Assembly (NCBI GenBank): GCA_016719885.1
Contig: JADJYF010000019.1
Span: 1 to 64,000, forward strand
Reading direction: 5' to 3'
Length of the DNA: 64,000 nucleotides
DNA from: Pseudomonadota bacterium
GTDB taxonomy: Bacteria; Pseudomonadota; Gammaproteobacteria; Ga0077536
Part shown: positions 8,580 to 18,531 of the stretch, one piece after another
Position numbering within the stretch: the first letter of the stretch is position 1
Layout of the letters: each line of letters opens with the position of its first letter
Translations under genes and position numbers: made by a program
Notes under the pieces: generated by a model
Seen by the model: only the letters and a program-made list of their open reading frames with translations
Databases searched by the model: none
What the model was told of the DNA's origin: nothing

Positions 8580-9388
8580 GGCCGCGGGTCGTTGCGTCGC
8601 GGCGGCAGGTCCCGCGCATCGATGGTGGCGCGATAGGCGTGCCAGCTGGCATGTCCCAGCACCGGCACCACCACGATGAGGCCGAGCAGCGCGGGCAGTA
8701 AGGCACAGAACGTGAGACTCATCAGCAGCGCCGCCCATAGCGCCAGCGGCGCGGGGTTGTCGAGCACCGCGCGCCAGCTTGCGAGCACCGCGTCGAGCAC
8801 CGTGAGCTGACGGTCGAGCAGCAGCGGCAGCGTGATCACGCTCGACGCGAACACCGGTGCGGCGAGCGCGCCGCCGAGCGCCAGCCAGCCTTCGAACAGG
8901 AAGCCCTCACGCGCCAGCACCACGTGGCTGAGGAAGTCGAGCGGGGTATTGACGGGCGCCGGCGCGAACAGGGTGATGAGCGAGGCGGAGGTCATCACCC
9001 AGCCGGTGCCGGCCAGCGCCAGCAGCAGGCCGAAACACACCAGGCGCCAGTCGTGGCGCTCGCGTCCGCGCCAGCTCAGCCAGGTGCGCCATACGAGAGC
9101 GAGGCCGACGGGCTCACCACGTTCCAGCGCGCGGCTGGTGGCGTAGAGCCCGACCGCGAGCACCGGCGCCACCAGCAGGAAGCCGGAGAACGCGCCGGCC
9201 AGCAGCCAGAAATGGTTGCCGGCCACGGCCAGCAGCGCGGCGCCGAACAGTGCCAGCGCGAGGCCGTGCAACACGCCGACCAGGGGCGCGCGGCGGAAGT
9301 CGCGCCAGCCGGCCGCAAGCCACGCCAGCGGTTGGTCGACCGACAGCGGGCGGATGACCGGTGACGGTCGCGATGGGGTTTGGCTCAT
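8576..9388 (-). CDS. DUF2189 integral membrane protein
   Basis: A 270-aa polytopic inner-membrane protein with about six hydrophobic helices. The N-terminal W-L-A-A-G-W-R-D-F-R-R-A-P segment and the following first helix are typical of DUF2189 (COG5473) proteins. A late segment (V-L-A-S-W-R-A-V-L-D-N-P-A-P-L) is also family-like. Function is unknown; in other bacteria the family is sometimes found near cytochrome oxidase genes. The stop codon overlaps the start of the DUF2788 gene, forming a two-gene operon. Confidence 0.8.
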   Translation of the reverse strand: MSQTPSRPSPVIRPLSVDQPLAWLAAGWRDFRRAPLVGVLHGLALALFGAALLAVAGNHFWLLAGAFSGFLLVAPVLAVGLYATSRALERGEPVGLALVWRTWLSWRGRERHDWRLVCFGLLLALAGTGWVMTSASLITLFAPAPVNTPLDFLSHVVLAREGFLFEGWLALGGALAAPVFASSVITLPLLLDRQLTVLDAVLASWRAVLDNPAPLALWAALLMSLTFCALLPALLGLIVVVPVLGHASWHAYRATIDARDLPPRRNDPRP

Positions 9389-9533
9389 CGCGCGAGTCTA
9401 GACCGCGAACTCAGGATTCCCTATTCCCCGCGCGGCACACGGGCGGCGTTCGCGCCCCGTGGCTGGCACCCACGTGATCAAGATCAAGGCCCCGGAGCCC
9501 TGGCGCAGGATACTGCGCCTTCGATTTTTAACC

Positions 9534-9546
9534 TGCACGATAATGC
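9534..9546 (+). promoter_or_regulatory. Candidate BoxR operator upstream of the plus-strand boxB
   Basis: TGCACGATAATGC lies immediately upstream of the ribosome-binding site GGGAGGAG (9549-9556) of boxB. Its 12-base core GCACGATAATGC is identical to the sequence at 16725-16736 in front of bclA. The inverted half-sites GCA and TGC are separated by six bases, as at boxC. Lying only ~13 bases from the start codon, it would act as a roadblock rather than by covering a -10 box. No convincing -35/-10 pair was found here. Confidence 0.4.
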
Positions 9547-9558
9547 CTGGGAGGAGCC

Positions 9559-11058
9559 ATGTCCGTCACCGCATCCGATGTCCTGACCGAAGTCCCCGAG
9601 TCCATTCGCGGCGATGCCTTCGTCGAAGTACGCAGCGACGCCTCGATTCCGAACAACGTTGACCTGGAATCGGATAAGCAGCTGCAGCGCGCGCTCGAGA
9701 CCTGGCACCCCAACTATCTCAATTGGTGGCAGGAAATGGGGCCGGATGGCTTTCAGAACGCCGAGGTGTACCTGCGCACCGCGGTCGGCGTCGACCCGAC
9801 CGGTTGGGCCAAGTTCGGCTACGTGAAGATGCCCGACTACCGCTGGGGCATCCTGCTCGCGCCCAAGGTCGAGGGCCGCACCATTCCCTGCGGCAAGCAC
9901 AAGGGCGAGCCCGCCTGGCAGGAAGTGCCCGGTGAATACCGCGCGCTCCTGAAGCGCCTGATCGTCGTGCAGGGCGACACCGAACCGGCCTCGGTCGAAC
10001 AGCAGCGCTATCTCGGCAAGACCGCGCCCAGCCTCTACGACATGCGCAACCTGTTCCAGGTGAACGTCGAGGAAGGCCGCCACCTGTGGGCGATGGTCTA
10101 CCTGCTGGTGAAATACTTCGGCAAGGACGGCCGCGAGGAAGCCCAGGCCCTGCTCGAACGTCGCAGCGGCCAGGCCGACAACCCGCGCATCCTCGGCGCC
10201 TTCAACGAGCGCACGCCGGACTGGCTGTCGTTCTTCATGTTCACCTACTTCACCGACCGCGACGGCAAGATGCAGCTCGCGGCACTGGCCGAGAGCGGAT
10301 TCGATCCCCTGTCGCGCTCCTGCCGATTCATGCTGACCGAGGAAGCGCATCACCTGTTCGTCGGCGAGACCGGCGTCGGGCGCACCATCGAAGCGACCTG
10401 CGCGGCGATGAACAAGGCCGGCATCAAGGACCCTTACGACGTCGAACGCATACGCGCGCTGGGCGTGGTCGACCTGCCGCTCTTGCAGCGCAAGGCCAAC
10501 TTCCACATGAGCGTGACGCGCGATCTGTTCGGCAGCGAGATTTCCAGCAATGGCGCCGAAGCGTTCAGCTCGGGACTCAAGGGGCGTTTCAACGAGGCGC
10601 AGCTCGAAGGCGACGATCACCAACTGCTCGATGCCTTCTACTCCGTCACCCGCGTGCAGGACGGCAAGCTGGTCGATGAACAGGTGCCCGCGCTGCGCGC
10701 CATCAACTGCCGCTTGCTGGACGACTACATGGCCGACTGCCAGGGCGGCATCGACCGCTGGAACAAGGTCATCGAGAAGGCCGGCATCGACTTCAAGCTC
10801 AGCCAGCCCTACAAGGGCTTCAACCGTCGCATCGGCGAATTCCGCGGCCATCGAATCAGTCCCGACGGCCGCCTGCTGTCCGAGCAGGAATGGCAGGCCA
10901 GCCATGGCCAGTGGCTGCCGAACGACGACGACATGGCGTTCATCGGCACGCTGATGAAGCCTTGCCACGAAGCCGGTGGCTACGCGAGCTGGATTGCGCC
11001 GCCGCGCGTCGGCATCAACCAGCAGAGCGGTGAGTTCGAATACGTGAAGATTGATTGA
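9559..11058 (+). CDS. boxB: Benzoyl-CoA 2,3-epoxidase subunit BoxB (second paralogue)
   Basis: Diiron oxygenase component that, with the reductase BoxA, forms 2,3-epoxybenzoyl-CoA from benzoyl-CoA and O2. At 499 aa it is ~20 residues longer at the N-terminus than its paralogue at 12473-13900, from which it is clearly diverged but collinear. All six carboxylate/His diiron ligand positions known from BoxB are present in T-E-P-A-S-V-E (E142), E-E-G-R-H (E172, H175), F-T-D-R-D (D233) and E-E-A-H-H (E262, H265), numbering in this protein. It stands alone on the plus strand, convergent with boxA, with a strong GGAGG ribosome-binding site. It may be a redundant copy or have a different aryl-CoA preference. 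Confidence 0.93.
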   Translation: MSVTASDVLTEVPESIRGDAFVEVRSDASIPNNVDLESDKQLQRALETWHPNYLNWWQEMGPDGFQNAEVYLRTAVGVDPTGWAKFGYVKMPDYRWGILLAPKVEGRTIPCGKHKGEPAWQEVPGEYRALLKRLIVVQGDTEPASVEQQRYLGKTAPSLYDMRNLFQVNVEEGRHLWAMVYLLVKYFGKDGREEAQALLERRSGQADNPRILGAFNERTPDWLSFFMFTYFTDRDGKMQLAALAESGFDPLSRSCRFMLTEEAHHLFVGETGVGRTIEATCAAMNKAGIKDPYDVERIRALGVVDLPLLQRKANFHMSVTRDLFGSEISSNGAEAFSSGLKGRFNEAQLEGDDHQLLDAFYSVTRVQDGKLVDEQVPALRAINCRLLDDYMADCQGGIDRWNKVIEKAGIDFKLSQPYKGFNRRIGEFRGHRISPDGRLLSEQEWQASHGQWLPNDDDMAFIGTLMKPCHEAGGYASWIAPPRVGINQQSGEFEYVKID

Positions 11059-11067
11059 TGTGCGAAC

Positions 11068-11094
11068 GCGGTCCGGGCGCTGAGCCCGGGCCGC
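11068..11094. terminator. Hairpin between convergent boxB and boxA
   Basis: An 11-bp stem (GCGGTCCGGGC at 11068-11078 against GCCCGGGCCGC at 11084-11094, one G-T wobble) with a 5-base loop GCTGA sits between the convergent ends of the two genes. It lacks a T tract, so it may be a bidirectional, Rho-assisted terminator or barrier. Confidence 0.5.
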
Positions 11095-11097
11095 GGC

Positions 11098-12375
11098 TCA
11101 GTAGGTTTCCAGGTGCAGGCGACCTTCCTGTTTCAAGGTCGCGCCGAGGCGTTCCCAATCCATGCCCGCCTGCGTGGCGATGTCGCGCAGCGCGAGCACC
11201 ACGCCTTCCTCCATGGCCTTCAAGCCGCACACGTAGAAGTAGGCATTCGAATCGGCGAGCAGCACGGCGAGATCCGCGGCGCGCTCGCGCATCACGTCCT
11301 GCACGTGACGCTTGGGCTGGCCGGGCGTGCGGCTGAAGGCGAAATTGATGTCGATGAAATCCTTGGGCAGCTTGGTGAGGGGGCCGAAATACGGCAGCTC
11401 CTGCTGGCTGCGTGCGCCGAAGAACAGCATGAGCTTGCCGCCTTCGAACTTGCCGCTGGCGCGCAGCCGCCGGCGCCACTCGGTCATGGCGCGCATCGGC
11501 GCGCTGCCGGTGCCGGTGCAGATCATCACGATGTGGCTGCGCGGATGGTTGGGCATGAGGAAGCTCGCGCCGAACGGCCCGATCACCTCCACGCGGTCGC
11601 CGACCTCGAGGTCGCACATGTAATTGCTCGCCACGCCGCGCACCGGGCGTCCCTGGTAGTCCTCCAGCACGCGCTTGATGGTGAGCGAGACATTGTTGTA
11701 GCCCGGGCGCTCGCCATTGCGCGGGCTGGCGATGCTGTACTGGCGGGCGTGATGGGGGCGACCGTCGGCGTCCACACCCGGCGGCAGGATGCCGATGCTC
11801 TGGCCTTCCAGCACCGGCAACGGCAGGCTGCCGAAATCGAGCACCACGTGGTGGGTGTCGTAGTCGGTGCCGACTTCGGTCACGCGCACGTTGCCGACCA
11901 CCGTCGCGCTGATCGAATGCTGTGCGCAACGCGGGCCGTAGAGATTGATGTAGGCATGGGCGGCGCTCCACGGCGGCAGCGTGGCGTTGAACTGCGCGCT
12001 GTTGAACTCGTGCACGGTGCTTTCCACCGCGATGGCGGCCGGCGCTTCGGGTTCGCTGGTCTCGACCCCCGCTGCGCCCGAGGCAGCAGCCAGCGCTTCC
12101 GCCGACCATTCTGCCGGCAGTTCATCCCAGCCCAGTTGCGCCTCCACCGAATAGGCCTCGGCGCGCGGCATGGTGCGCCAGTTGTCGATGCTGCCGGTCG
12201 GGCAGGGCGGCACGCAGTCCATGCACAGGTTGCACTTGGCGGCATCCACCACGTAGTTGCGGCTGTCGTGGGTGATGGCGCCAAGCGGACAGGTCGCCTC
12301 GCAGGTGTTGCAGCGGATGCAGATCTCGGGGTCGATGAGGTGCTGCTTGATGAGGCCGGCGGCGGGGTCGGTCAT
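11098..12375 (-). CDS. boxA: Benzoyl-CoA 2,3-epoxidase reductase subunit BoxA
   Basis: A 425-aa ferredoxin-NADP reductase that passes electrons to BoxB. The N-terminus carries two [4Fe-4S] motifs (C-I-R-C-N-T-C-E-A-T-C-P and C-N-L-C-M-D-C-V-P-P-C-P). An Ala/Glu-rich linker leads to a flavin domain with the R-Q-Y-S-I-A-S-P FAD motif and an NADP domain with G-T-G-S-A-P-M-R and C-G-L-K-A-M-E. The ATG at 12375 matches the family start. It is the last gene of boxC-boxB-boxA; the 97-bp gap from boxB contains a palindromic repeat, so expression may be attenuated there. Together with BoxB and BoxC it forms the aerobic CoA-dependent benzoate pathway. Confidence 0.95.
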   Translation of the reverse strand: MTDPAAGLIKQHLIDPEICIRCNTCEATCPLGAITHDSRNYVVDAAKCNLCMDCVPPCPTGSIDNWRTMPRAEAYSVEAQLGWDELPAEWSAEALAAASGAAGVETSEPEAPAAIAVESTVHEFNSAQFNATLPPWSAAHAYINLYGPRCAQHSISATVVGNVRVTEVGTDYDTHHVVLDFGSLPLPVLEGQSIGILPPGVDADGRPHHARQYSIASPRNGERPGYNNVSLTIKRVLEDYQGRPVRGVASNYMCDLEVGDRVEVIGPFGASFLMPNHPRSHIVMICTGTGSAPMRAMTEWRRRLRASGKFEGGKLMLFFGARSQQELPYFGPLTKLPKDFIDINFAFSRTPGQPKRHVQDVMRERAADLAVLLADSNAYFYVCGLKAMEEGVVLALRDIATQAGMDWERLGATLKQEGRLHLETY

Positions 12376-12422
12376 GGGGCAATCCTTCGCGGCAGGGGTT
12401 TCCTGCCGCACAAACGCATGGA

Positions 12423-12444
12423 GTCAGACTGAAGTCTGACCCAC
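12423..12444 (-). repeat. REP-like palindrome, family A, single unit
   Basis: Core TCAGACTGAAGTCTGA (12424-12439), a perfect 7-bp stem around GA, followed by CCCAC. It is the same unit, in the same orientation, as the right-hand unit at 61411-61434. It sits between boxB and boxA inside the operon. Confidence 0.8.
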
Positions 12445-12472
12445 TGGCATTGGCAAGGCGAGGTCTCGTGGC

Positions 12473-13900
<1,428 letters not shown>

Positions 13901-13990
13901 GGCGTACTCCGAGGGTGCGTTGAGACCGGGAGACGGGTGCGGTTGCGGCGCGCCCGGGCACGCGCCGCACAACGAAAAACCGCTGGCGCG

Positions 13991-15649
13991 CTACACGCGC
14001 TGCCAGTCGAAGGCGGCTTTCTCGCCCTTGCCGTAGACCTTGAGCGCGCCCTTGTCGCCCACCGCGTTGGGGCGCTGGAAGATCCAGTTCTGCCAGGCGG
14101 TGAGGCGGCTGAATACACGCGTCAGCATGTTCTCGCGGCCGTTGAAACGCAGGTTCGCTTCCATGCCGGTGAGCGCGTCGGGGCTCATGGCCACGCGTTC
14201 CTCGATGGCGATGCGCGTTTCGTCCGGCCAGTCGATGTCATCGGGGTTGCTGGTCACGAGGCCAAGCGCAAAGGCGGCGTCGCCATCCAACTGCGTGCCG
14301 ATGGCATCGCGCGCGGCGGCCACCGGCGCGGTTTCGTTGTAGAAGCGCCGGCCGATGCGGGACTCGCCGGTGACCAGCGGCAACGGTCCGAAATTCATCG
14401 GCGACAGCGCGATGTGCGGCGCGCGTGCCGGCTCGTCGGGCAACACCAGCATGTAGCTGCGATCGCAGGCCAGCGCGAGTTCGAGCAGAGTGCCGGCAAA
14501 ACACGAACCGGGTTCGATGAGCGCGAACAGGCTGCGCGAGCTGACGTCGAGGCGGGCCAGCGTACGGCGCAGGAAACCGATGGTCTCGCGCACCAACCAA
14601 TGGTCGGCATTGGCCAGCAGCACTTCGTCGAGGGCCAGCACCGCGGCGGCATCGCCGCTGGTCTTGATGAGCCATGTGCCGAGTTCGAGTTCGTTGCTGC
14701 GCATCCACAACAGCGCGTCGTCGAGTTCACGCGCCATGGCGAGCGGATACCAGCCTGCGCCGGCCGCTTCGATGGCGGCGATATCGCGCGGCTGCTCGCC
14801 GCTCGGTGCGCGCACGGTGAACGTCGCGACGCGGCGGGCGCGATCCATTTCGACCGTGACGTGGGTGTAATGCAATGCGTCCGCTTCGACGCGGCGCGTG
14901 ATCGGCGACAGCGTCACGCCGCGTGCATCGGCCGGGCGATCGGAGCCGGCCGCGAGTTCCAGCGCGCGGGCCTGGACCTTGGCGGCGAACTGTGCGGGCT
15001 TGGCGATGTCGTCCACCAGCCGCCAGTCCTTGGCCTTCTGGCCGCGCACGCCTTCGTTGGTGGTGCAGAACACGTCGGCGAGGTCGTGGCGCACGTGGCG
15101 CTTGTCGGTCAGGCGCGTCAGGCCGCCGGTGCCGGGCAGCACGCCGAGCAGCGGCACCTCGGGCAGGCTCACGGCGCTCGAGCGATCGTCGACCAGGATG
15201 ATCTCGTCGCAGCACAGCGCGAGTTCGTAGCCGCCGCCGGCGCAGGAACCGTTCACCGCCGCGATGAACTTGAGGCCCGAGTGCTGCGAAGCGTCCTCGA
15301 CGCCGTTGCGGGTCTCGTTGGTGAACTTGCAGAAATTGACCTTCCAGGCGTGAGTGGAAGAACCGAGCATGAAGATGTTGGCGCCGGAGCAGAACACCTT
15401 GTCCTTGGCGCTGGTGATCACCACCGTGCGCACCTCGGGATGTTCGAAGCGGATGCGATTCAAAGCGTCGCTGAGCTCGATGTCGACGCCGAGGTCGTAG
15501 CTGTTCAGTTTCAACTTGTAGCCCGGGCGCAGGCCGGCATCTTCGTTGACGTCGAACAGCAGGGTGGCGACCGGCCCCTCGCAGGACAGTCGCCAGTGGC
15601 GGTACTGGGATGGGTTGGTCTGGTAGTCGACGATGTCGTTGGCGCTCAC
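13991..15649 (-). CDS. boxC: 2,3-epoxybenzoyl-CoA dihydrolase BoxC
   Basis: A 552-aa crotonase-superfamily enzyme that hydrolytically opens the ring of 2,3-epoxybenzoyl-CoA, giving 3,4-dehydroadipyl-CoA semialdehyde and formate. The N-terminal crotonase domain shows the oxyanion-hole regions D-K-V-F-C-S-G-A-N-I-F and N-G-S-C-A-G-G-G-Y-E-L-A, and the S-L-P-E-V-P-L-L-G-V-L-P-G-T-G-G-L motif. A second, weaker crotonase-like half fills the C-terminus, as is usual for BoxC. It leads the boxCBA operon and has a near-consensus promoter overlapping a candidate BoxR site 55 bp upstream. The downstream semialdehyde dehydrogenase (BoxD) is not in the window. Confidence 0.95.
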   Translation of the reverse strand: MSANDIVDYQTNPSQYRHWRLSCEGPVATLLFDVNEDAGLRPGYKLKLNSYDLGVDIELSDALNRIRFEHPEVRTVVITSAKDKVFCSGANIFMLGSSTHAWKVNFCKFTNETRNGVEDASQHSGLKFIAAVNGSCAGGGYELALCCDEIILVDDRSSAVSLPEVPLLGVLPGTGGLTRLTDKRHVRHDLADVFCTTNEGVRGQKAKDWRLVDDIAKPAQFAAKVQARALELAAGSDRPADARGVTLSPITRRVEADALHYTHVTVEMDRARRVATFTVRAPSGEQPRDIAAIEAAGAGWYPLAMARELDDALLWMRSNELELGTWLIKTSGDAAAVLALDEVLLANADHWLVRETIGFLRRTLARLDVSSRSLFALIEPGSCFAGTLLELALACDRSYMLVLPDEPARAPHIALSPMNFGPLPLVTGESRIGRRFYNETAPVAAARDAIGTQLDGDAAFALGLVTSNPDDIDWPDETRIAIEERVAMSPDALTGMEANLRFNGRENMLTRVFSRLTAWQNWIFQRPNAVGDKGALKVYGKGEKAAFDWQRV

Positions 15650-15703
15650 GGGCGATCTCCGGGTCGTTGGCGTCTGGGTTGCCGGGGTTTGGCAAGGCGA
15701 CCG

Positions 15704-15734
15704 GCAAAATAGTGCATGCCCCGTGGGGCGTCAA
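15704..15734 (-). promoter_or_regulatory. boxCBA promoter with overlapping candidate BoxR operator
   Basis: Read on the minus strand, TTGACG (15734-15729), a 17-base spacer and TATTTT (15711-15706) make a good sigma-70 promoter 57 bp before boxC. Overlapping the -10, the plus strand reads GCA-AAATAG-TGCATGC (15704-15719), the same GCA-N6-TGCATGC layout as the bclA promoter. BoxR/BzdR proteins are known to bind TGCA-type repeats; the exact operator here is inferred. Confidence 0.6.
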
Positions 15735-15761
15735 GCATGAACTGGAATGCAGCAGGGTGCG

Positions 15762-16694
15762 TCACGGTGCCATGCCCAGGGCGCCGCGCACCACGAGGCG
15801 CAGGCGGCTGAAGGTCTCGTCCAGTGACTGGGCACTGGTGTCCAGTTGCAGGTCGGCCTTGGAATAGAACGCCTCGCGGCCGGCGAGGATGGACTTCAGA
15901 TCGGCCATCGCTTCGCTGTTGCCGGCCATCGGCCGCAAATCGCCCTGGGCCAGCACGCGTTTCATGTGATCGGCGGGTTCGGCTTTCAGCCACACCGTCG
16001 TGCAGTGCTTGAGCAGCAGGTTGAAGGTCGCCGGGTCCGAGACCAGGCCGCCGGGTGTGGCGATTACGGCCTCGGGATAGATCTGCAAGGTCTCTTCCAG
16101 GGCGCGGCGTTCGTAGCGACGGTAGGCATTCTGGCCATAGAGCGCCTGGATTTCGCCCACCGTGCAGCCGGCGAACTTCTCGATTTCGCGGCTGAGCTCC
16201 ACGTAGGCGAAGCCGAGATCCTCGGCCAGCATCGACCCTAGGGTGGACTTGCCGGCGCCGCGCAAACCGATGAGCGCCACATGCGGCGACGCCGTCTGGC
16301 CCGCTGCCGTGCTGGCGCCGCCGGTACCGAGCAACTCTCCGACCGCGATGCGCACGCGGCGCAAGGTGGCCTCGTCGCGGTGTTCGAGCAGTTCGCGCAG
16401 CAGCAGCCATTCCGGCGAACGGGTGGTGATGTCGCCGAGCAGTTCGGCGAGCGGACATTGCAGCGCGTTGGCAACCTGCTGCAAGACCAGGATCGACGGA
16501 TTGCCAACCCCGTATTCGAGATTGGCAAGATGGCGCTCGGAGACCGAGGCCGCCTGTGCCAAGTGCTTGCGCGTCATGCCACGTCGCGCGCGCAGGGCGC
16601 GGGTTCGCTCGCCCAACACCGCGAGGAAGGGATCGCGGGGCTCGTCGCCGTTGGCGCTCGGCTCGTCGGCCGGGTGCAGTATAGTGCTTGACAT
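15762..16694 (-). CDS. boxR: BoxR/BzdR-type benzoyl-CoA-responsive regulator (XRE HTH + shikimate-kinase-like domain)
   Basis: A 310-aa two-domain repressor. Residues ~25-90 form an XRE helix-turn-helix (L-R-A-R-R-G-M-T-R-K-H-L-A-Q-A, then S-E-R-H-L-A-N-L-E-Y-G). Residues ~140-310 resemble shikimate kinase, with the P-loop G-L-R-G-A-G-K-S-T-L-G and later R-P-M-A-G. In the characterised relatives the kinase-like domain senses benzoyl-CoA and releases DNA. The gene lies between boxCBA and the divergent ligase gene, the usual place. Its start codon overlaps the -35 of the bclA promoter, so BoxR bound there could also affect its own transcription. Confidence 0.93.
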   Translation of the reverse strand: MSSTILHPADEPSANGDEPRDPFLAVLGERTRALRARRGMTRKHLAQAASVSERHLANLEYGVGNPSILVLQQVANALQCPLAELLGDITTRSPEWLLLRELLEHRDEATLRRVRIAVGELLGTGGASTAAGQTASPHVALIGLRGAGKSTLGSMLAEDLGFAYVELSREIEKFAGCTVGEIQALYGQNAYRRYERRALEETLQIYPEAVIATPGGLVSDPATFNLLLKHCTTVWLKAEPADHMKRVLAQGDLRPMAGNSEAMADLKSILAGREAFYSKADLQLDTSAQSLDETFSRLRLVVRGALGMAP

Positions 16695-16741
16695 GGGCAG
16701 GGGTGCCCCCTACATTCGCTGCACGCACGATAATGCATGCA
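16688..16741 (+). promoter_or_regulatory. bclA promoter and candidate BoxR operator
   Basis: TTGACA (16688-16693), a 17-base spacer and TACATT (16711-16716) form a near-consensus sigma-70 promoter. Just downstream, covering the expected transcription start, are TGCA at 16720, GCA-CGATAA-TGC at 16725-16736 and the tandem TGCATGCA (16734-16741). The TGCA repeats match the half-site type reported for BzdR/BoxR repressors. A repressor bound here would block initiation until benzoyl-CoA accumulates. Confidence 0.65.
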
Positions 16742-16808
16742 CCTCGGCGCTGTCCATTGATAGACGGTTGCTGCCCGGGGCAACGTCAACGAGCCGAGGA
16801 ATCTGCCC

Positions 16809-18404
16809 ATGCCGGTCGCCCAGCACGACGCCACGCCCGACGTGACGCCACCGGGCGAGGTCTTCAACTTCGCCGCCCACCTGCTCGCCGCCAATGCCGC
16901 GCACGGCGAGCGCTGCGCTTATATCGACGATCTCACCACGCTCAGCTATGCCGAACTCGCGGACGGCGTGCGACGTATCGCGGCGGGTCTGCGCGCCGCC
17001 GGTCTCAAGCGCGAGGAGCGCGTGCTGCTCTTGATGCAGGACACCGTGCACTGGCCGCTGGCCTTCCTCGGCGCGATGTACGCAGGCATCGTGCCGGTGG
17101 CGGTCAACACCCTGCTGACCGCCGACGATTACGCCTACATGCTCGAGCACAGCCGCGCCCAGGCGGTACTGGTGTCGGGCGCGCTGTTGCCGGCACTGAA
17201 CAGCGCACTGGTGAAAGCCGATCACGAAGTGCACAAGGTGGTGGTGTCGCGTCCCACCGCGCCGCTGCATCCGGCGGAAGTGGAATTCGAGCAATTCCTG
17301 GCCGCGCAGTCGCCGCTCGCCAAGCCCGCCGCCACCGGCGCCGACGATCCGGGCTTCTGGCTCTATTCCTCGGGCTCCACCGGCCGCCCCAAGGGCGCGG
17401 TGCATTCCCACGCCAACCCCTACTGGACCGCCGAACTCTATGGCAAACGCATCCTCGACCTCCGCGCGGAGGACGTGTGCTTCTCGGCCGCCAAGCTGTT
17501 CTTCGCCTATGGCCTCGGCAATGCGCTGAGCTTTCCCCTGAGTGTCGGCGCCACCACGCTCTTGATGCCGGAGCGCGCCACGCCCGAAGCGGTGTTCGCA
17601 CGCTGGACAGGCGAGGCCGGCGGGCCGCGACCGACGGTGTTCTTCGGCGCGCCTACCGGTTATGCCGGCATGCTCGCGCATGCTGCGTTGCCACCTCGCG
17701 AGGCAGTCGCGCTGCGTCTTGCCTCGTCGGCCGGTGAAGCGCTGCCGGCCGACATCGGTCAGCGTTTCACCGCGCATTTCGGCGTCGAGATCATCGACGG
17801 CATCGGCTCGACCGAGATGCTGCACATCTTCATGTCCAACCGCCCGGGGCGCGTGCGTTACGGCACCACCGGTTGGCCGGTGCCGGGCTACGACATCGAA
17901 CTGCGTGGCGAGGACGGCGGGCCGGTGCCGGACGGCGAGCCGGGCGATCTGTACATCCACGGGCCGAGCGCCGCGATGATGTACTGGGGCAATCGCCAGA
18001 AGACGCGCGAGACCTTCCAGGGCGGCTGGACGCGCGCCGGCGACAAGTACGTGCGCAACGCCGACGGCAGCTATACCTACAGCGGTCGCAGCGACGACAT
18101 GCTGAAAGTCAGCGGTATCTACGTCAGTCCGTTTGAAGTCGAAGCAACCCTGGTCGAGCACGGCGCGGTGCTGGAAGCGGCGGTGATCGGCGTCGCCGAT
18201 GCTGAAGGCCTCACCAAGACCAAGGCTTTCGTGGTGTTGAAGCCCGGCGCCACGGTCAGCGAAGCCGAACTCAAAGCCTTCGTGAAGGACAAGCTCGCGC
18301 CCTACAAGTACCCGCGCCAGATAGCGTTCGTCGACGAACTGCCCAAGACCGCCACCGGCAAGGTGCAGCGTTTCAAGCTGCGCGAATCGGAAGCGGGCGG
18401 CTAG
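16809..18404 (+). CDS. bclA: Benzoate-CoA ligase
   Basis: A 531-aa ANL-family AMP-forming ligase that converts benzoate, CoA and ATP to benzoyl-CoA, the entry step of the box pathway. The P-loop Y-S-S-G-S-T-G-R-P-K-G-A-V-H, the A5-type motif D-G-I-G-S-T-E-M-L-H and the C-terminal P-K-T-A-T-G-K-V-Q-R-F-K-L-R with the catalytic Lys are all present. The A-A-K-L-F-F-A-Y-G-L-G-N segment is typical of benzoate-CoA ligases. The length fits the family. It is divergent from boxR and shares its regulatory region; the genes boxR, boxCBA and bclA therefore form one regulon. Related aryl acids may also be accepted. Confidence 0.93.
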   Translation: MPVAQHDATPDVTPPGEVFNFAAHLLAANAAHGERCAYIDDLTTLSYAELADGVRRIAAGLRAAGLKREERVLLLMQDTVHWPLAFLGAMYAGIVPVAVNTLLTADDYAYMLEHSRAQAVLVSGALLPALNSALVKADHEVHKVVVSRPTAPLHPAEVEFEQFLAAQSPLAKPAATGADDPGFWLYSSGSTGRPKGAVHSHANPYWTAELYGKRILDLRAEDVCFSAAKLFFAYGLGNALSFPLSVGATTLLMPERATPEAVFARWTGEAGGPRPTVFFGAPTGYAGMLAHAALPPREAVALRLASSAGEALPADIGQRFTAHFGVEIIDGIGSTEMLHIFMSNRPGRVRYGTTGWPVPGYDIELRGEDGGPVPDGEPGDLYIHGPSAAMMYWGNRQKTRETFQGGWTRAGDKYVRNADGSYTYSGRSDDMLKVSGIYVSPFEVEATLVEHGAVLEAAVIGVADAEGLTKTKAFVVLKPGATVSEAELKAFVKDKLAPYKYPRQIAFVDELPKTATGKVQRFKLRESEAGG

Positions 18405-18531
18405 GCTCTACACGTCATCGCGGCGAATGCCGGGATGACGACGATTCGAGCGCTGACATGCGCCGTGCGGGATCTCATCGTCGCCGAAACCGGCGGCCGG
18501 CTGTATTCCGCACGCAAGCCTCGAGCGCCGC

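Noticed and set aside
9520..9545. -10/-35 pair for the stand-alone boxB
   Set aside because: TTTTAA and GATAAT are present but no -35 hexamer sits at acceptable spacing, so I did not call a promoter.
16710..18161. 483-codon minus-strand frame opposite benzoate-CoA ligase
   Set aside because: Shadow of bclA, which carries complete ANL-family motifs.
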